Part shown: piece by piece, positions 22,523 to 32,649 of the stretch
Position numbering within the stretch: the first letter of the stretch is position 1
Layout of the letters: the number at the start of each line of letters is the position of its first letter
From: Gnetum montanum
Lineage: Eukaryota; Streptophyta; Gnetopsida; Gnetales; Gnetaceae
Reading direction: 5' to 3'
Length of the DNA stretch: 47,147 nt
Assembly: GCA_015680685.1 (NCBI GenBank)
Contig: MNCI01017890.1
Coordinates: 1,209,547 to 1,256,693, forward strand
The notes under the pieces: generated by a model
What the model saw: only the letters and a program-made list of their open reading frames with translations
What the model was told of the DNA's origin: nothing
The model's database searches: none
Program-made: the position numbers and the translations under genes

Positions 22523-23368
22523 TGATGAGTGGCGAGGTACCCCTACACTCAACCATACGAATACGAGCATCTCATGCGTGATCCGGTTGAACTCCAAGGA
22601 TTAAGTGCTTACACGCCTTAATGGAACACTTAAGGTTAGTTAATCGTTGTCCTCCCAAACTTACTTGTATTGTCATGGTTGTATACTTAAGTAAGTTTGA
22701 GGCATGTGATTTTTATAACTTTTATCTTTTTAATGCCTATGCTAGTAGGGAAAGGTGAAGAGAACTAAATAACTAATTTTCATTATCTTTTTAATGCCTA
22801 TGCTAGTAGGGAAAGGTATCCTAGCATCAGTATCCATTCCCACTTGTCGCACACACCTTGAACCAGTGCAACACTACTAGGATTACCAAATGCTACTTGT
22901 TACTGGGTTACCAAGTGTTACACACATGCTCGAAGCAGTCGTATTGGATGCACTTAACTAGGAGAGTCAAGGGTTGAGAGAGATTAATTATCTAGAAAAG
23001 AATTTAAACATTTAACAATAATTAAATCCTATTTAGCTTAGTCCATATGCTGTAAGGTTTATCAGAAAGTTTGTCTTTATTGCTATACACAAGTGTGTGC
23101 TTAGGTACAATTTGCTCAAATAAAGATCTGTTCACTTTGAGACTCCTACTATGGGCACATGGAAATTATTCTAACTCTAAAATGGTAAAACTACTATAGG
23201 TTGGCTAAGGGACTAACCCTAGATGTGTGAACAAGGGAAAGCTGCCTCTTATTTATAGATGTTTTGGTGGGCTACGATATAGTGTACACGATATCGCAGG
23301 GGCAGACATGATATCGTGGATGTGATATCGTGTATGCGATATCACGTACGTGATATCATAGCTCATAA
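22523..23368 (-). repeat. 5' LTR of the Athila-like element
   Basis: 846 bp. It differs from its partner (16743-17539) mostly by transitions and by a 61-bp tandem duplication near 22724-22820, where the phrase ATCTTTTTAATGCCTATGCT occurs twice. The outer end has decayed (TTATGAGC for TGATGAG). TATA box: complement of 23250-23257. Confidence 0.9.
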
Positions 23369-23373
23369 CTAGT
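23369..23373. repeat. target-site duplication CTAGT (right)
   Basis: Partner of 16738-16742. Confidence 0.85.
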
Positions 23374-23939
23374 AAATAGTCAGCAAGTACTCATAGCATG
23401 AATCTGAGTCATTTGTATAGTGTCTTATTTGAGTTGAATGTACCTAGATGCATTTAATGGTTGAAAATAGGACTGATATTTTAGGATTTATTTTCATTAT
23501 TATATAATTGTTTAGGATTTAGTTTCATTATTATTAATTAGGTTAATTTTTAATTTTAATATTTTCAATTAGTATAGTAATAATCAAGGAAATATCATTA
23601 ATTGTGTCTCACTTAGACTAAATCATATGATAATAGGAGCCATTACTAGTCTAAGTGGGAAGATATTAAACATTATGGAAGTCCATTTAGAAATTATGAC
23701 ATAGTCTACTATGATGCTTGTAGATTGTATGATTAGGTATTGAACATATTTGTTGTTCATCATTTAGTGTCATTTCTAGGAACTAGTATTAGTAATCTAG
23801 AATAGTAAGCTGACATCATATATGATTGTTGTTAAACACATAAATATTTATCTTTGAAATTACTATACATTATTTAAATCCATATACATATTATTAATTA
23901 ATCATGTTTGCTTTTGATAGAAATAATACCCTACCATGT
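23374..23939. other. AT-rich leader-like stretch, nothing recognised
   Basis: Holds a repeated TTTAGGATTTA(G/T)TTTCATTATTAT phrase (near 23480 and 23512). It lies just upstream of the plus-strand gag relic and may be its leader. No LTR partner was found. Confidence 0.3.
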
Positions 23940-24844
23940 AAAAATAATTCATATGGGGGTAATGATGGAACATATCACCATGATAATGATGAAGTACCAT
24001 ATCAAGTGAAGGTCACTTATGCACACCTAAATCCTTGATTTCCTAAATTCACTTCATCTTCCATCAAAATAAGTAGTTATAATGGAGAGATTTATAGGAT
24101 AATGTCATATCACCACTCAATATAGTGGACCCATGTATGCTTACAAATACATTAATAAGGAATGGACTTGAATACATTTTAGATAAGTCCTAGGTTGAGA
24201 AGCATATGACCATATCCTACAAATCTACCAATATCCAATGTAGGTTGAACTAGTAAATAGAGGTTCAACATCTATTTCATAAGGATAAAAAATGTAATAC
24301 CACTAGCATCCTCATTTGAAAATGTTGACACTGACATGATATTAGATAGGTTGTGTAACAAATGTTCTTTCATATTTAGGGTGGATGACTTGGGTAATCC
24401 ATCACTATTTTCTATCTTAGTAAGCAATCATGTAAGGGATGGAACAAGTCCTAGAACAAGGAGGGCCTCAAGGCCTAGGAACTCTAGTAGGTCAATAATA
24501 GATGACTAGAAGAACCATAGAAGAAGATCAAGTTGACATGATTCTCCTAGTTTTTCATCTTAGTATTCATCTTCATCACCAACCTTTGATGAGGATGAAC
24601 ATAAATGAGGAAGGAATCAAACCAAGAGCCATGATAGACAACTTGATGAAGGTAATAAAAGAAATTATAGCAAGTATTTTCATAGAGATAGATATAGAGA
24701 CATAGCTAAAGGATATGAAGGAAGACAAGAAAGGAGACATAGAAGAGACAATAGAAGAGCTTATGATGGTTTAGAAGATAGAGATAAAAATCATGATTAT
24801 GGAATTCTTAATGATGATGAACCATTATTGGCTACTAGAAGTGT
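23940..24844 (+). pseudogene. Athila-like gag relic, 5' half
   Basis: Plus-strand reading gives many stops but clear similarity to the gag of the element at 16743-23368. A charged stretch with DEDEHK, then RRHRRDNRRAYDGLEDRDKN, ends DEPLLATRS (compare HEEPLLATQS there). The reading is cut at about 24841 by the large Tat-like element and resumes at 43432 with MIKIHEIVMIPHKHY, which aligns with MLDIMEAIRIPTRQQ in the intact relative. The two halves were therefore one gene before the insertion. Confidence 0.7.
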
Positions 24845-25512
24845 AACAATTGAAAACGTCAATGGCTAGAACACTGATGGGTCCACAAGTGCACAGTCCT
24901 AAACCCCGATTCCACATGAGGGATTGCTAGAGGAAAGGGTAGGATGCCCTAAATGGTCTTTTTGATTGAATGGGGACTTATCAAATGTCATGCAAAATGA
25001 TGCAAAGTGTTCGCATAGTGTCAACGGTGTCAATGGGGGTGAGCATAGTTAAGGGTTTTAGTGAGAAACGAAGGTGTTGACATGTTGAGATCACCACCCA
25101 AGAATAGTTATGCATTGAAATGATAGAAAATGTGAGTAAAATGTTGAAAAATGCAAGTAAAAATGCTAAAAATGTAAAGAAAGACTGAGAGAGAATGGAA
25201 CACCACCCCAAATGGGGTTGAGCATAATTAACTCTAGAAGGGGTGAGAAGGTATGTGGTGTACAACATGCATATAGTGGAAAACATAGTCATAGTCTTAA
25301 AGATGTCTAGCCATGAAAACTGATGTTCTACTATGGTTTCTGTGCTTGTTGGGTTGGCTGCCATGGTGTAGAGTGGGATGCGGTGGTGGACTATGATGAG
25401 TTGTAGTGGTTCACAACTTTGCCTCTTTGGTTTACTAGAATGCCTTTCTTGCTAACCCAAATGTGCCAATGCTTCAAATTTTTTCCAACCCCTAAAATGT
25501 TGAGAGTAGGGG

Positions 25513-25520
25513 TATTTATA
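25513..25520 (-). promoter_or_regulatory. TATA box in the 3' LTR of the Tat-like element
   Basis: The minus strand reads CCTATAAATACCCC. The partner LTR has CCTATAAATAGCCCC at the same place (42538-42545), so the box is conserved while its surroundings have drifted. Confidence 0.65.
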
Positions 25521-25919
25521 GGACTAGGTCTTACATGAAATGCAGAGAGACTACCATGTGATAGAGGAAATGGTTGGAGCTACGCTGTCATCTAACGATG
25601 CTCTCCATTGAAGTTAGTGGTTTTGTTCTTTACTCTATTCTGTCAAACTCTACGAGACTGTGAGATTGTGACTACACTACCAACTACATGTTCATGTGTT
25701 GAGAGGACTGTAATGTACCTGAAAAAAATGTAGCTTTGGAGACTATGCTCTTCACTATCTTGTGTGGGATTGAGTGTAGTTACAATTTTTGGGACAAAAA
25801 GGGGTATAAAAAATGATGCATTTTGCTAACTATGCTTGCTAGAGGTGAGTTTGAGTTGAGCTGAATGCTAGTGCTACACTGTGGAGGCCTTTGGAGGCTG
25901 TTCTAGCTAATTATGCTTG

Positions 25920-26345
25920 ACTACACTTTGAACTAGGGGACAACATAGTCATAACACTTAGAAAAATTTTGCAAAATATGACTATGTGCTAGCTACGTTC
26001 TCCATAGGAAGCTAACTATGCTCTCAAATAAGGTAAAGAATTATCCCAACACTTGTCAAATCTTATAGAAATTGGATTTTAGTTGACTACACTTTACTAT
26101 GCTTTAGGTTGGTGGAGAGTGTAGTCTTGACACTTGGAAAAAATCTATAAAATTAACCTTTGTGTTAACTACGCTTAACTATGCTCTGGGGTAGTGGAGA
26201 GCATAGTCTCAACACTTAGAAAATTCCTACAAAAATTGGTTTTTTGAGCTAACTACGCTCTCCACTAGGCTAACTACACTCTGGGGTAGTGAGGAGCATA
26301 GTCCTAGCACTTAGAAAAATTTGCAGAAGGTGGCCTCATGCTAAC
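25920..26345. repeat. five U3 repeat units with hairpin potential
   Basis: Units of about 80-98 bp are marked by CACTTAGAAAAA-like phrases near 25957, 26050, 26130, 26212 and 26308. Many contain CTA(C/T)(A/G)CTCTCCAC followed by GTGGAGAGCATAGT, which are complementary and could fold into stems. The same array lies at 42955-43380. Confidence 0.65.
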
Positions 26346-26398
26346 ACTTAGGGAAATTTGCAGTCAAGGTGCTATAGCCTAAATTTGGTGGTGTTTCA

Positions 26399-26411
26399 TT
26401 GGCCCCTCTTT
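26399..26411 (-). promoter_or_regulatory. polypurine tract of the Tat-like element
   Basis: On the minus strand AAAGAGGGGCCAA is followed directly by TGAAACACC, the LTR start. This fixes the element's orientation. Confidence 0.8.
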
Positions 26412-27379
26412 GTTGACATCTAGAGGAGTGGCCTTAGAGACGTTGACAAAGAACTGTAAAATACCAAAGTAGGCTTGGCACTAACATCGCTCTTTAGTAC
26501 CTAATTGAGTGTTATTACACCATGCTCAAGAGTGCTGTGGATAGCGGTATGCTAGAAGTAAAAGTTGTAAGTAATGTGCTAAGGATAGGAGAGGAAATGT
26601 TATGCAAATAGGGTGTCATGGTGCAAGATGCGGAGTTAGCATGGTTGACAGTGACTATGGCACTAGGGTGGCTTGCCTCTAAAAATGTTAACTTCTTGTC
26701 AAAGTGCTCATGAGAGAGTTAACATGAATTCAAGGCTAGATTGGTTGTGAAATTGTAGCACTATTGATTTGCTTGGGGGCATGCTTTTCCCCCTCTACTC
26801 TTTGTTTCTTTTGTTGCTTTTTTACTTTTATGTTGTGAGGTGAACCTGCTTTGGGCTCTACACATTACTAAATGCTAACCATAAGGTGCTCTCCATCAAG
26901 TGAATTGTGTGACACTAGATGGATTTTTCCTTAGTATTTGCAAAACTGCATCGTATCTATAGGACAGGTGTTTCCTCCCTAGGATGACTTGTGTTACATC
27001 TACTTGGACTTTGATTAGCCAACAGAGGCTTCCCATGGGACAACTTATGTTATGTTTTCCTTGAATTCTATGGTTTGACTTGAAGAGAATGACATATGAT
27101 CATAGTGCATATGTGTTTGAGGGGTTTACAATCTTGACTATGCAGGGGAACGCAAGAGTATTGGGGCATAGGGATGGATGTAGATAGACTATAGTAGGGT
27201 AATAGGGATGTGCACTCTTAATAGGCATAGCTAGTCTAATCATGCACATCAGAGTAATGTGGTGAATTTCCTCTATGATGAGGTGCATCTTTGCATGATG
27301 ACATAGAACTTCATCCTACAAACACAACTTCGAGAAGGCAAGAAAAACATACAAAACATGAAATGCAAGTAAAATGCTA

Positions 27380-28170
27380 GGGTGATGATGCTACAAGTGC
27401 TCCAAAGGCCGAACCAATGGCAAGAGCTCAAAAAATCAACAAAATAGTGTTGAGGGGGNNNNNNNNNNNNNNNNNNNNNNNNNNNNNNNNNNNNNNNNNN
27501 NNNNNNNNNNNNNNNNNNNNNNNNNNNNNNNNNNNNNNNNNNNNNNNNNNNNNNNNNNNNNNNNNNNNNNNNNNNNNNNNNNNNNNNNNNNNNNNNNNNN
27601 NNNNNNNNNNNNNNNNNNNNNNNNNNNNNNNNNNNNNNNNNNNNNNNNNNNNNNNNNNNNNNNNNNNNNNNNNNNNNNNNNNNNNNNNNNNNNNNNNNNN
27701 NNNNNNNNNNNNNNNNNNNNNNNNNNNNNNNNNNNNNNNNNNNNNNNNNNNNNNNNNNNNNNNNNNNNNNNNNNNNNNNNNNNNNNNNNNNNNNNNNNNN
27801 NNNNNNNNNNNNNNNNNNNNNNNNNNNNNNNNNNNNNNNNNNNNNNNNNNNNNNNNNNNNNNNNNNNNNNNNNNNNNNNNNNNNNNNNNNNNNNNNNNNN
27901 NNNNNNNNNNNNNNNNNNNNNNNNNNNNNNNNNNNNNNNNNNNNNNNNNNNNNNNNNNNNNNNNNNNNNNNNNNNNNNNNNNNNNNNNNNNNNNNNNNNN
28001 NNNNNNNNNNNNNNNNNNNNNNNNNNNNNNNNNNNNNNNNNNNNNNNNNNNNNNNNNNNNNNNNNNATGATGTTGCAAGTGCTCCAAAGGTTGAATTGAT
28101 GGAAAGTGCTTGAAAATCCAAAAAAATGATAGGGGGAAATGATGCTACAAGTGCTTCCAAGGTTACGCCA
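27380..28170 (+). repeat. tandem repeat of about 75 bp, interrupted by the gap
   Basis: The unit GATGATGCTACAAGTGCTCC... begins at about 27383, again just after the gap (28067), and again at about 28139. Translated on the plus strand, each unit gives a similar peptide of about 24-25 residues: DDATSAPKAEPMARAQK; a DVASAPKVELMESA version; and NDATSASKVTPIVGAS. Phase is therefore kept between units. The 608 unknown bases probably hide more units. Confidence 0.6.
27459..28066. other. assembly gap (608 N)
   Basis: All bases are N. The same repeat unit lies on both sides, so the array may have been collapsed or left unresolved, and the true length may differ from 608. Confidence 0.98.
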
Positions 28171-28289
28171 ATTGTAGGTGCTTCATTCTCAGACTATAGT
28201 ATCCCCCACCTGTGTGGTGTAGAAAGAGTAAGGGAAAGGGGAGGGGGGAGTCAGCAGTATTCTTGCTTGTTTATAGAATTATGCATGGC

Positions 28290-28925
28290 TAACCATGAAC
28301 CTAGTTTAAGGTCTTGGTAGACCATAGCTCTACTAGTTTAAGGTCCTAGCAAACTATGAACCCAATTTAAGGTCCTGGTAGACCATAGTGCACTATTTTA
28401 TAGTCCTAGTGGACTACTGTGTGCTAATTTAGCATCATAGTAGACATGCTATGCCATTTTAAATCATAGCGGATGAGTTTTTATGTCAATTTAATGTTGT
28501 AACCTAGGGACAAGATGTGCTAGTTTAGTGTCATGGAAGATGAAAGGTTTGGATGCTAGTTTAGCATCATGGTGGATGAAAGTTTTGGGTGTCATTTTAG
28601 CATCGTGGTGGACAAGCTGTGCTAATTTAAGATCATAGTAGATGAACTATGCTAGTTTAGCATCATAGTAGATGAATGCTATACTAATTTAATATCATAG
28701 CAGATGAACTATGCCAGTATAGGATTGTAGTAGATGAGCTGTGTGTGTGTGTGTGTGCTAGTTTAACGTCATGGAGGATGCATGCTATGCAAGTTTAACA
28801 CCGTAGAAAAAGGATGCTTTGCTAGTTTAACCTCATAGTAGACGTATTGCTTTACTAGTTTAACATCATAAAAGACATATCGCTTTGCCAGTTTAATGTC
28901 ATAGATGGCATGTTTATTGTGTTGA
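28290..28925. repeat. minisatellite, about 18 units of roughly 35 bp
   Basis: Imperfect units follow CTAGTTTAACATCATAGTAGATGA; the first few read CTAGTTTAAGGTCCTGGTAGACCATAG. Related units recur at about 32570-32640 and 37280-37460 in the same element. A GT run lies inside at about 28739-28757. Confidence 0.7.
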
Positions 28926-29289
28926 ATTGATATGCGGCACTACATGCTAGGCATAGCATGACTTTAGGTATGAATGGTTCACTGGATTGACAAACTCATT
29001 TTCATCTTGATCAATAAGCTTGAATGCTCCATTGATGTAGCCTTAGTGACCAAGAAAGTCCCTTTCTAGTTGGCTAAGAATTTTTCTATGGATTCATGAA
29101 CAACCTTGAGAACTAGGTGCCCTTTCTTGATCAAGTGTTGATGCCAATTGTGACAATGCTTTTGCCATTACTTTTCTTGATACCATTCAATGCCATCAAG
29201 AATCTATATGCACTCTTTCTCTATTGAGTAGAGATTTATGGATCTTAACTCATTTTTCTAAGCTTCATCGATGAATTTTGAGAGGATCA

Positions 29290-29990
29290 CCCAGAGCGAT
29301 TGAACCTACAATTCAAGCAAAAAAATTGCTTTAGACCTCTAAACAAGGCTATAAGGCATCATACCTATTGCTGTTCGACATGTTGTGTGCTAGGCCTAAA
29401 GTGCGTAAACTAGTTGCTCATGCCATCATTGTTTGCTATTGCTTAGAATTTTCTTTAGAAGGTTGATGATGACTTTGTTAATGGCATCTACTTGGTCATT
29501 TACCTAAGGGTAGTATGGCAATGAGAATCAATGTTTGATACCAAAGTGCTCACAAAAGGCTTTAGTTTCAGCACTACTAAATTGTGGCCTGTTATTTTTT
29601 ATGATGGTCATGGGTAAGCCAAAATAGGTCATTATGTTATAAAGGACAAATTTTCAAACTTGTTGCAATGTTATCTTCCTAAGGAAAATAGCCTCAACCC
29701 ACTTGGTGAAATACTCGATTGTAGTTATTATGAAGCTATGACTTGTGGAGGACATAGGCATTATGGGTCTAATGATGTCCAAGCCCCAACATTGGAATGG
29801 CCATGTGATCTACATTGTGTGTAGTTCAGTTGGTGGCACGTGCATTAGGTTGCCATGCCTTTGACAAATGTCACATGTTTTGACCTTTAAGATGCAATTG
29901 CGCTTCATGTAAAGCCAATAATAGCCTAACTATTTGATTTTCGTTGCCATTGCCCTAGGTGCTATGTGACCTCCACATAGTTCCTTGTGG
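29290..29990 (-). pseudogene. integrase of the Tat-like element (decayed)
   Basis: Integrase inserts the element's DNA copy into the host chromosome. The minus strand reads LGYYWLYMKRNCILKVKTCD, then ICQRHGNLMHVPPTELHTM: the C-x2-C of the zinc-binding N-terminus is kept. Next come WPFQCWGLDIIRPIMP with the first catalytic Asp, then YFTKWVEAIFLRKITL. The second Asp site reads IIKNNRPQF, where 'IITDNG..F' is usual, so that Asp is lost. The third site reads NDQVDAINK for '..G.VEAANK', so Glu has become Asp. Several stops interrupt the frame. It lies downstream of the RNase H domains, the normal Tat order. Confidence 0.8.
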
Positions 29991-30299
29991 ACTTGTTCAA
30001 TGATCATTTATGCTTCATTGTTACTTATGCAGGTTAGTAGTATGTCATCATAGGATCTGCAACATGACGTGTTATCACCAACGATGATGTACTACTGTGA
30101 TCATTTGTGCATTGCATCTTTTTAGACAGTAGTTAAATGTTGTGGACACTCATCCTATAGAAGGTACACCTTGACATTGTCATACCACTCTCTTGTGTGG
30201 GCTATGCTTACTATGGCTATGGATGCAACATTAGTGATTTTCATGATAGGCATAGTGCAATCTACCACTAAGGTCAGCAATGCATGGAACAAGTTAGGT

Positions 30300-30590
30300 G
30301 CGATGCTTAGAGCTAATGTTGATAATGTGTTGACTATGGAATTTTCATTTTAGGGAATGTGTTGGGCATCAGTTATTGCAAAAATTTCAAATGAGTGATT
30401 TGCTAGGTCACAGTATGGCTATAAATGTTGGGCCTTGTAGGCGTAAACCTCTATCACTTGGTTGATCACACATTGTGAGTCATCTCGGATTGCTACATGT
30501 TGGATCCCTAGGTCATGTGTTGGAAGGATACCTTGGAGAAGACCTTCATACTTCACCATGTTGTTAGTGCAAGGGAATGCAAAACAATAT
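30300..30590 (-). pseudogene. second (archaeal-type) RNase H domain
   Basis: The minus strand reads NNMVKYEGLLQGI, then AIRDDSQCVINQVIEVYAYK, then AQHIP and NENSIVNTLSTLA. This fits the RVT_3-type RNase H ('TNN.AEY.AL..GL', 'GDSQLV..QV.G.Y..K', 'H..R..N..AD.LA.LA'). The Asp of DDSQ is kept, the Glu of AEYE has become Lys-Tyr-Glu, and the last Asp of 'AD.LA' is changed. A second RNase H of this kind marks the Tat group. Confidence 0.7.
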
Positions 30591-30779
30591 GTGAAGGGTC
30601 AGATCTCTCTAGAGGGAAATGTGATAATAGCAATGGTGCTACCCACTTGGGAGGTTAAAGCTTCATTGAAATGTAGGAGTCCCTCATAGTTGTTGGGTAC
30701 TTGACTAATGCTACTAACATGCTCATATGAAAATTATAAGTCTATGGTTTCTTGATCATTTATGGGTGAAGCCGTGAGT

Positions 30780-31150
30780 TGTGTGGCTATAGCTTGACCT
30801 TTTGTTGAGGCTTTCAAAATGTAGTGTAGGTCAAACTCCACTGTTATATCCTTCTATTGTGAAAGGTGATTGCTTTCGTAGATATTTGTTGTGATTACTT
30901 GAAGTACAATATTTTTGCAAATGATGTTGAATTGGTTGCAGAAAAGGTAATGCCTCCACTTCTTTAGTGAGAAGACCAAGGTAAGGGAATTCTTTTCTAC
31001 ATCATTGTATTTTGCTTCAGAGGCTACTACTACATGGCTTAGGTAGTAAACTGAGACCTCTACACCATCATCTCACTTTTGACAAAGTAGAGAAGCAATG
31101 GACATTTCAGAAGTGGAAAGATAGATGTAAAAAGCTTTATCTCCTTGTGG
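30780..31150 (-). pseudogene. RNase H domain of the Tat-like pol
   Basis: Follows RT on the same strand. It reads FYIYLSTSEMSIASLLCQK, then EKNSLTLVFSLKKWRHYLF, then EFDLHYILKASTKGQAIATQ, which fit the usual gypsy 'L.LY...S..AV.SVL', 'EK..LALV.A..K.RHYL' and 'D..I.Y.P....KGQALADF' stretches. Frameshifts and at least one TAG break it. Confidence 0.75.
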
Positions 31151-31249
31151 AGGGTGAACCATGGGAAGTTGAGCTAGCTCTTGCTTAAGGTTGCCAAATG
31201 CTTGTTGGTAGTGAGTTGTCCACTCGAGGTGGGCTCCTTTCTTGAGTAG

Positions 31250-32433
31250 ATGTTGCATTAGCTATAACTTATTAGTTAATTTGGTGATAAACCTATGTAT
31301 GAATTGCAACCTACCTTGTAACTATCATAGCTTCTTAAGGTTAGATAGGGGTGCTAATTTGGTTATGGCCTTAACCTTGTCAATCTCTACACATATGCTT
31401 GCTTTAGATACTACAAGGTCGAGCTTCTAGCCCATTTTGATGTTGAAAACACACTTCTTGGGGTTCAACCTAAGATCATGTTTTAAGAAATGTTTAAGCT
31501 GTAAGTCTAGATCATTTGCATGATTTTTGGCCACTTTGGACTTAATTATGATGTCATCGACATAGTCATTGAGGAAACTTAGCATGTAATTGCTAAAGAT
31601 ATATGTCATTACACATTGATACATTGCTCTTGTGTTCTAGAGTCCAAAAGGCTTCATGGTATAGCAAAACATACCCTAGGGGGTCATGAATGTTGTACTG
31701 AGTTGGTGCTTCAGGTTGATGCTAATCTAGTTGTAGCTCAGGAACCCATCCATAAAGGAGAACAAGGCATGTTTCCCTGTGGTATTGATCAATTGATCGA
31801 TACTAGGCAATGGGAAGTCATCTTTGATGATCACCATGTTTAGATCCCAAAAGTCTATGAAAATGCATATACTTCTATTTTTCTTAGGTACAACTATGAT
31901 GTTGGAGACCCAATCTGCATAGTCAACAACCTGAATGAAACTAGCTTTGTAAAGCTTGGCGATTTCATCACAGACTGCCAACGCTACCTTAGGCCAAACC
32001 TTGTGTGCTTTCTATTTTATTGGTTTAATGCAAGCATTGAGAATGATATTATGTTGGACTAGCCAAGGATCTAGGCCCAACATGTCCTCATATGACCATG
32101 CAAATGCCTTAATGTTATCATTGACCACCTTAGCAATGTCTTGGAGCTATGGTTCTATCAAGGAGCTTAGTTTTAGTGTTTTGGCCTCATTATTAGGTGT
32201 AGCCACAGGGATCTCAACAAGGGGGTCCTTTGTGACATCCCTTGCTTCTAGATCAAGAGCCTTAACTAGATGGTCAAGCCAATCTAGTGGGGCCTCTATG
32301 GATGCTATGTATTTGGCATAGGTTGTAGGCTCACAATCTAGGCAAGGTGGGTCAATGCATTGCTTGGTATCATCATTAGGCCTTATGAGGACCAGACGTG
32401 AGAAGATCTGCTCTTGCATAGCCATGTCATGTT
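31250..32433 (-). pseudogene. reverse transcriptase of the Tat-like element (decayed)
   Basis: RT copies the element RNA into DNA. In order on the minus strand: an acidic connector (32433-32150); an AFAWSYEDMLGLDP segment near 32100; EIAKLYKASFIQVVDYADWV and PKKNRSICIFIDFWDLNMV (31981-31850); then KDDFPLPSIDQLINTTGKHA. The catalytic box YVDD at 31553-31564 is intact, followed by KHDLRLNPKKCVFNIK. The pattern is Tat/Athila-type ('DYRDLN', 'DDFPLP.ID', 'YVDD...KS'). Three open pieces remain (32440-32147, 31981-31727, 31624-31427), separated by stops and shifts, so no full enzyme can be made. Confidence 0.85.
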
Positions 32434-32569
32434 CTTGCAAAATGAACCAAAAAGATGTTAAGTGGAACCTATTTGAATAAACTAAATATGCACAAATGGA
32501 AAAAAAATAATGTTATGAAATTTTCATAAGTGTACATGTGAGCTATTAAGGAAGGTAAGCATGTTTGGT

Positions 32570-32640
32570 GTCAATTTTAGGCCTTGATAGGCCATGTGTG
32601 CTAGTTTTAGGTCTTAGTAGACCGTAGACATGTTAATCAT
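32570..32640. repeat. minisatellite fragment
   Basis: Two or three units like CTAGTTTTAGGTCTTAGTAGACC, related to the array at 28290-28925. Confidence 0.5.
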
Positions 32641-32649
32641 GCCATTCTA

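Larger units (their letters stand above)
16743..23368 (-). mobile_element. complete Athila-like gypsy element, gag-protease only
   Basis: The element spans 6626 bp between CTAGT duplications. Order on the minus strand: 5' LTR (23368-22523), tRNA-Asp primer site, gag (from 22376), aspartic protease (20353-19751), a short further coding piece to about 19384, about 1.8 kb of non-coding tail, polypurine tract, 3' LTR (17539-16743). No RT, RNase H or integrase is present; an autonomous Athila-type element is about 10-12 kb. The LTRs differ by roughly a tenth in the part compared by eye, mostly by transitions, so the insertion is old. The family is the same as at 1-2260. Confidence 0.9.
24845..26398 (-). 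repeat. 3' LTR of the Tat-like element
   Basis: Homologous to 41879-43431 throughout. On the minus strand it starts TGAAACACC, has U3 repeats at 25920-26345, and a TATA box that is the complement of 25513-25520. The far end is decayed (TA for CA). Confidence 0.88.
26412..28289. other. 3' tail of the Tat-like element, with assembly gap
   Basis: No sense-strand gene is seen between integrase and the polypurine tract. On the plus strand, frame 26840-27187 is protein-like with only a few stops (for example LPRMTCVTSTWTLISQQRLP). A tandem repeat with coding-like phase flanks the gap. Antisense additional ORFs are known in this position in some Tat elements, so this may be one in decay. The evidence is weak and no domain is recognised. 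Confidence 0.35.

Noticed and set aside
27273-28160. Long open frames across the N run (up to 295 codons)
   Set aside because: They exist only because N codons are not read as stops. The real sequence on each side gives just short pieces.
28739-28757. GT microsatellite as a separate feature
   Set aside because: It is a short run within one minisatellite unit and has no further meaning here.
31616-32321. Plus-strand open frames of 75 and 121 codons
   Set aside because: They overlap the RT and its connector, whose motifs (YVDD, DDFPLP) are clear on the minus strand.
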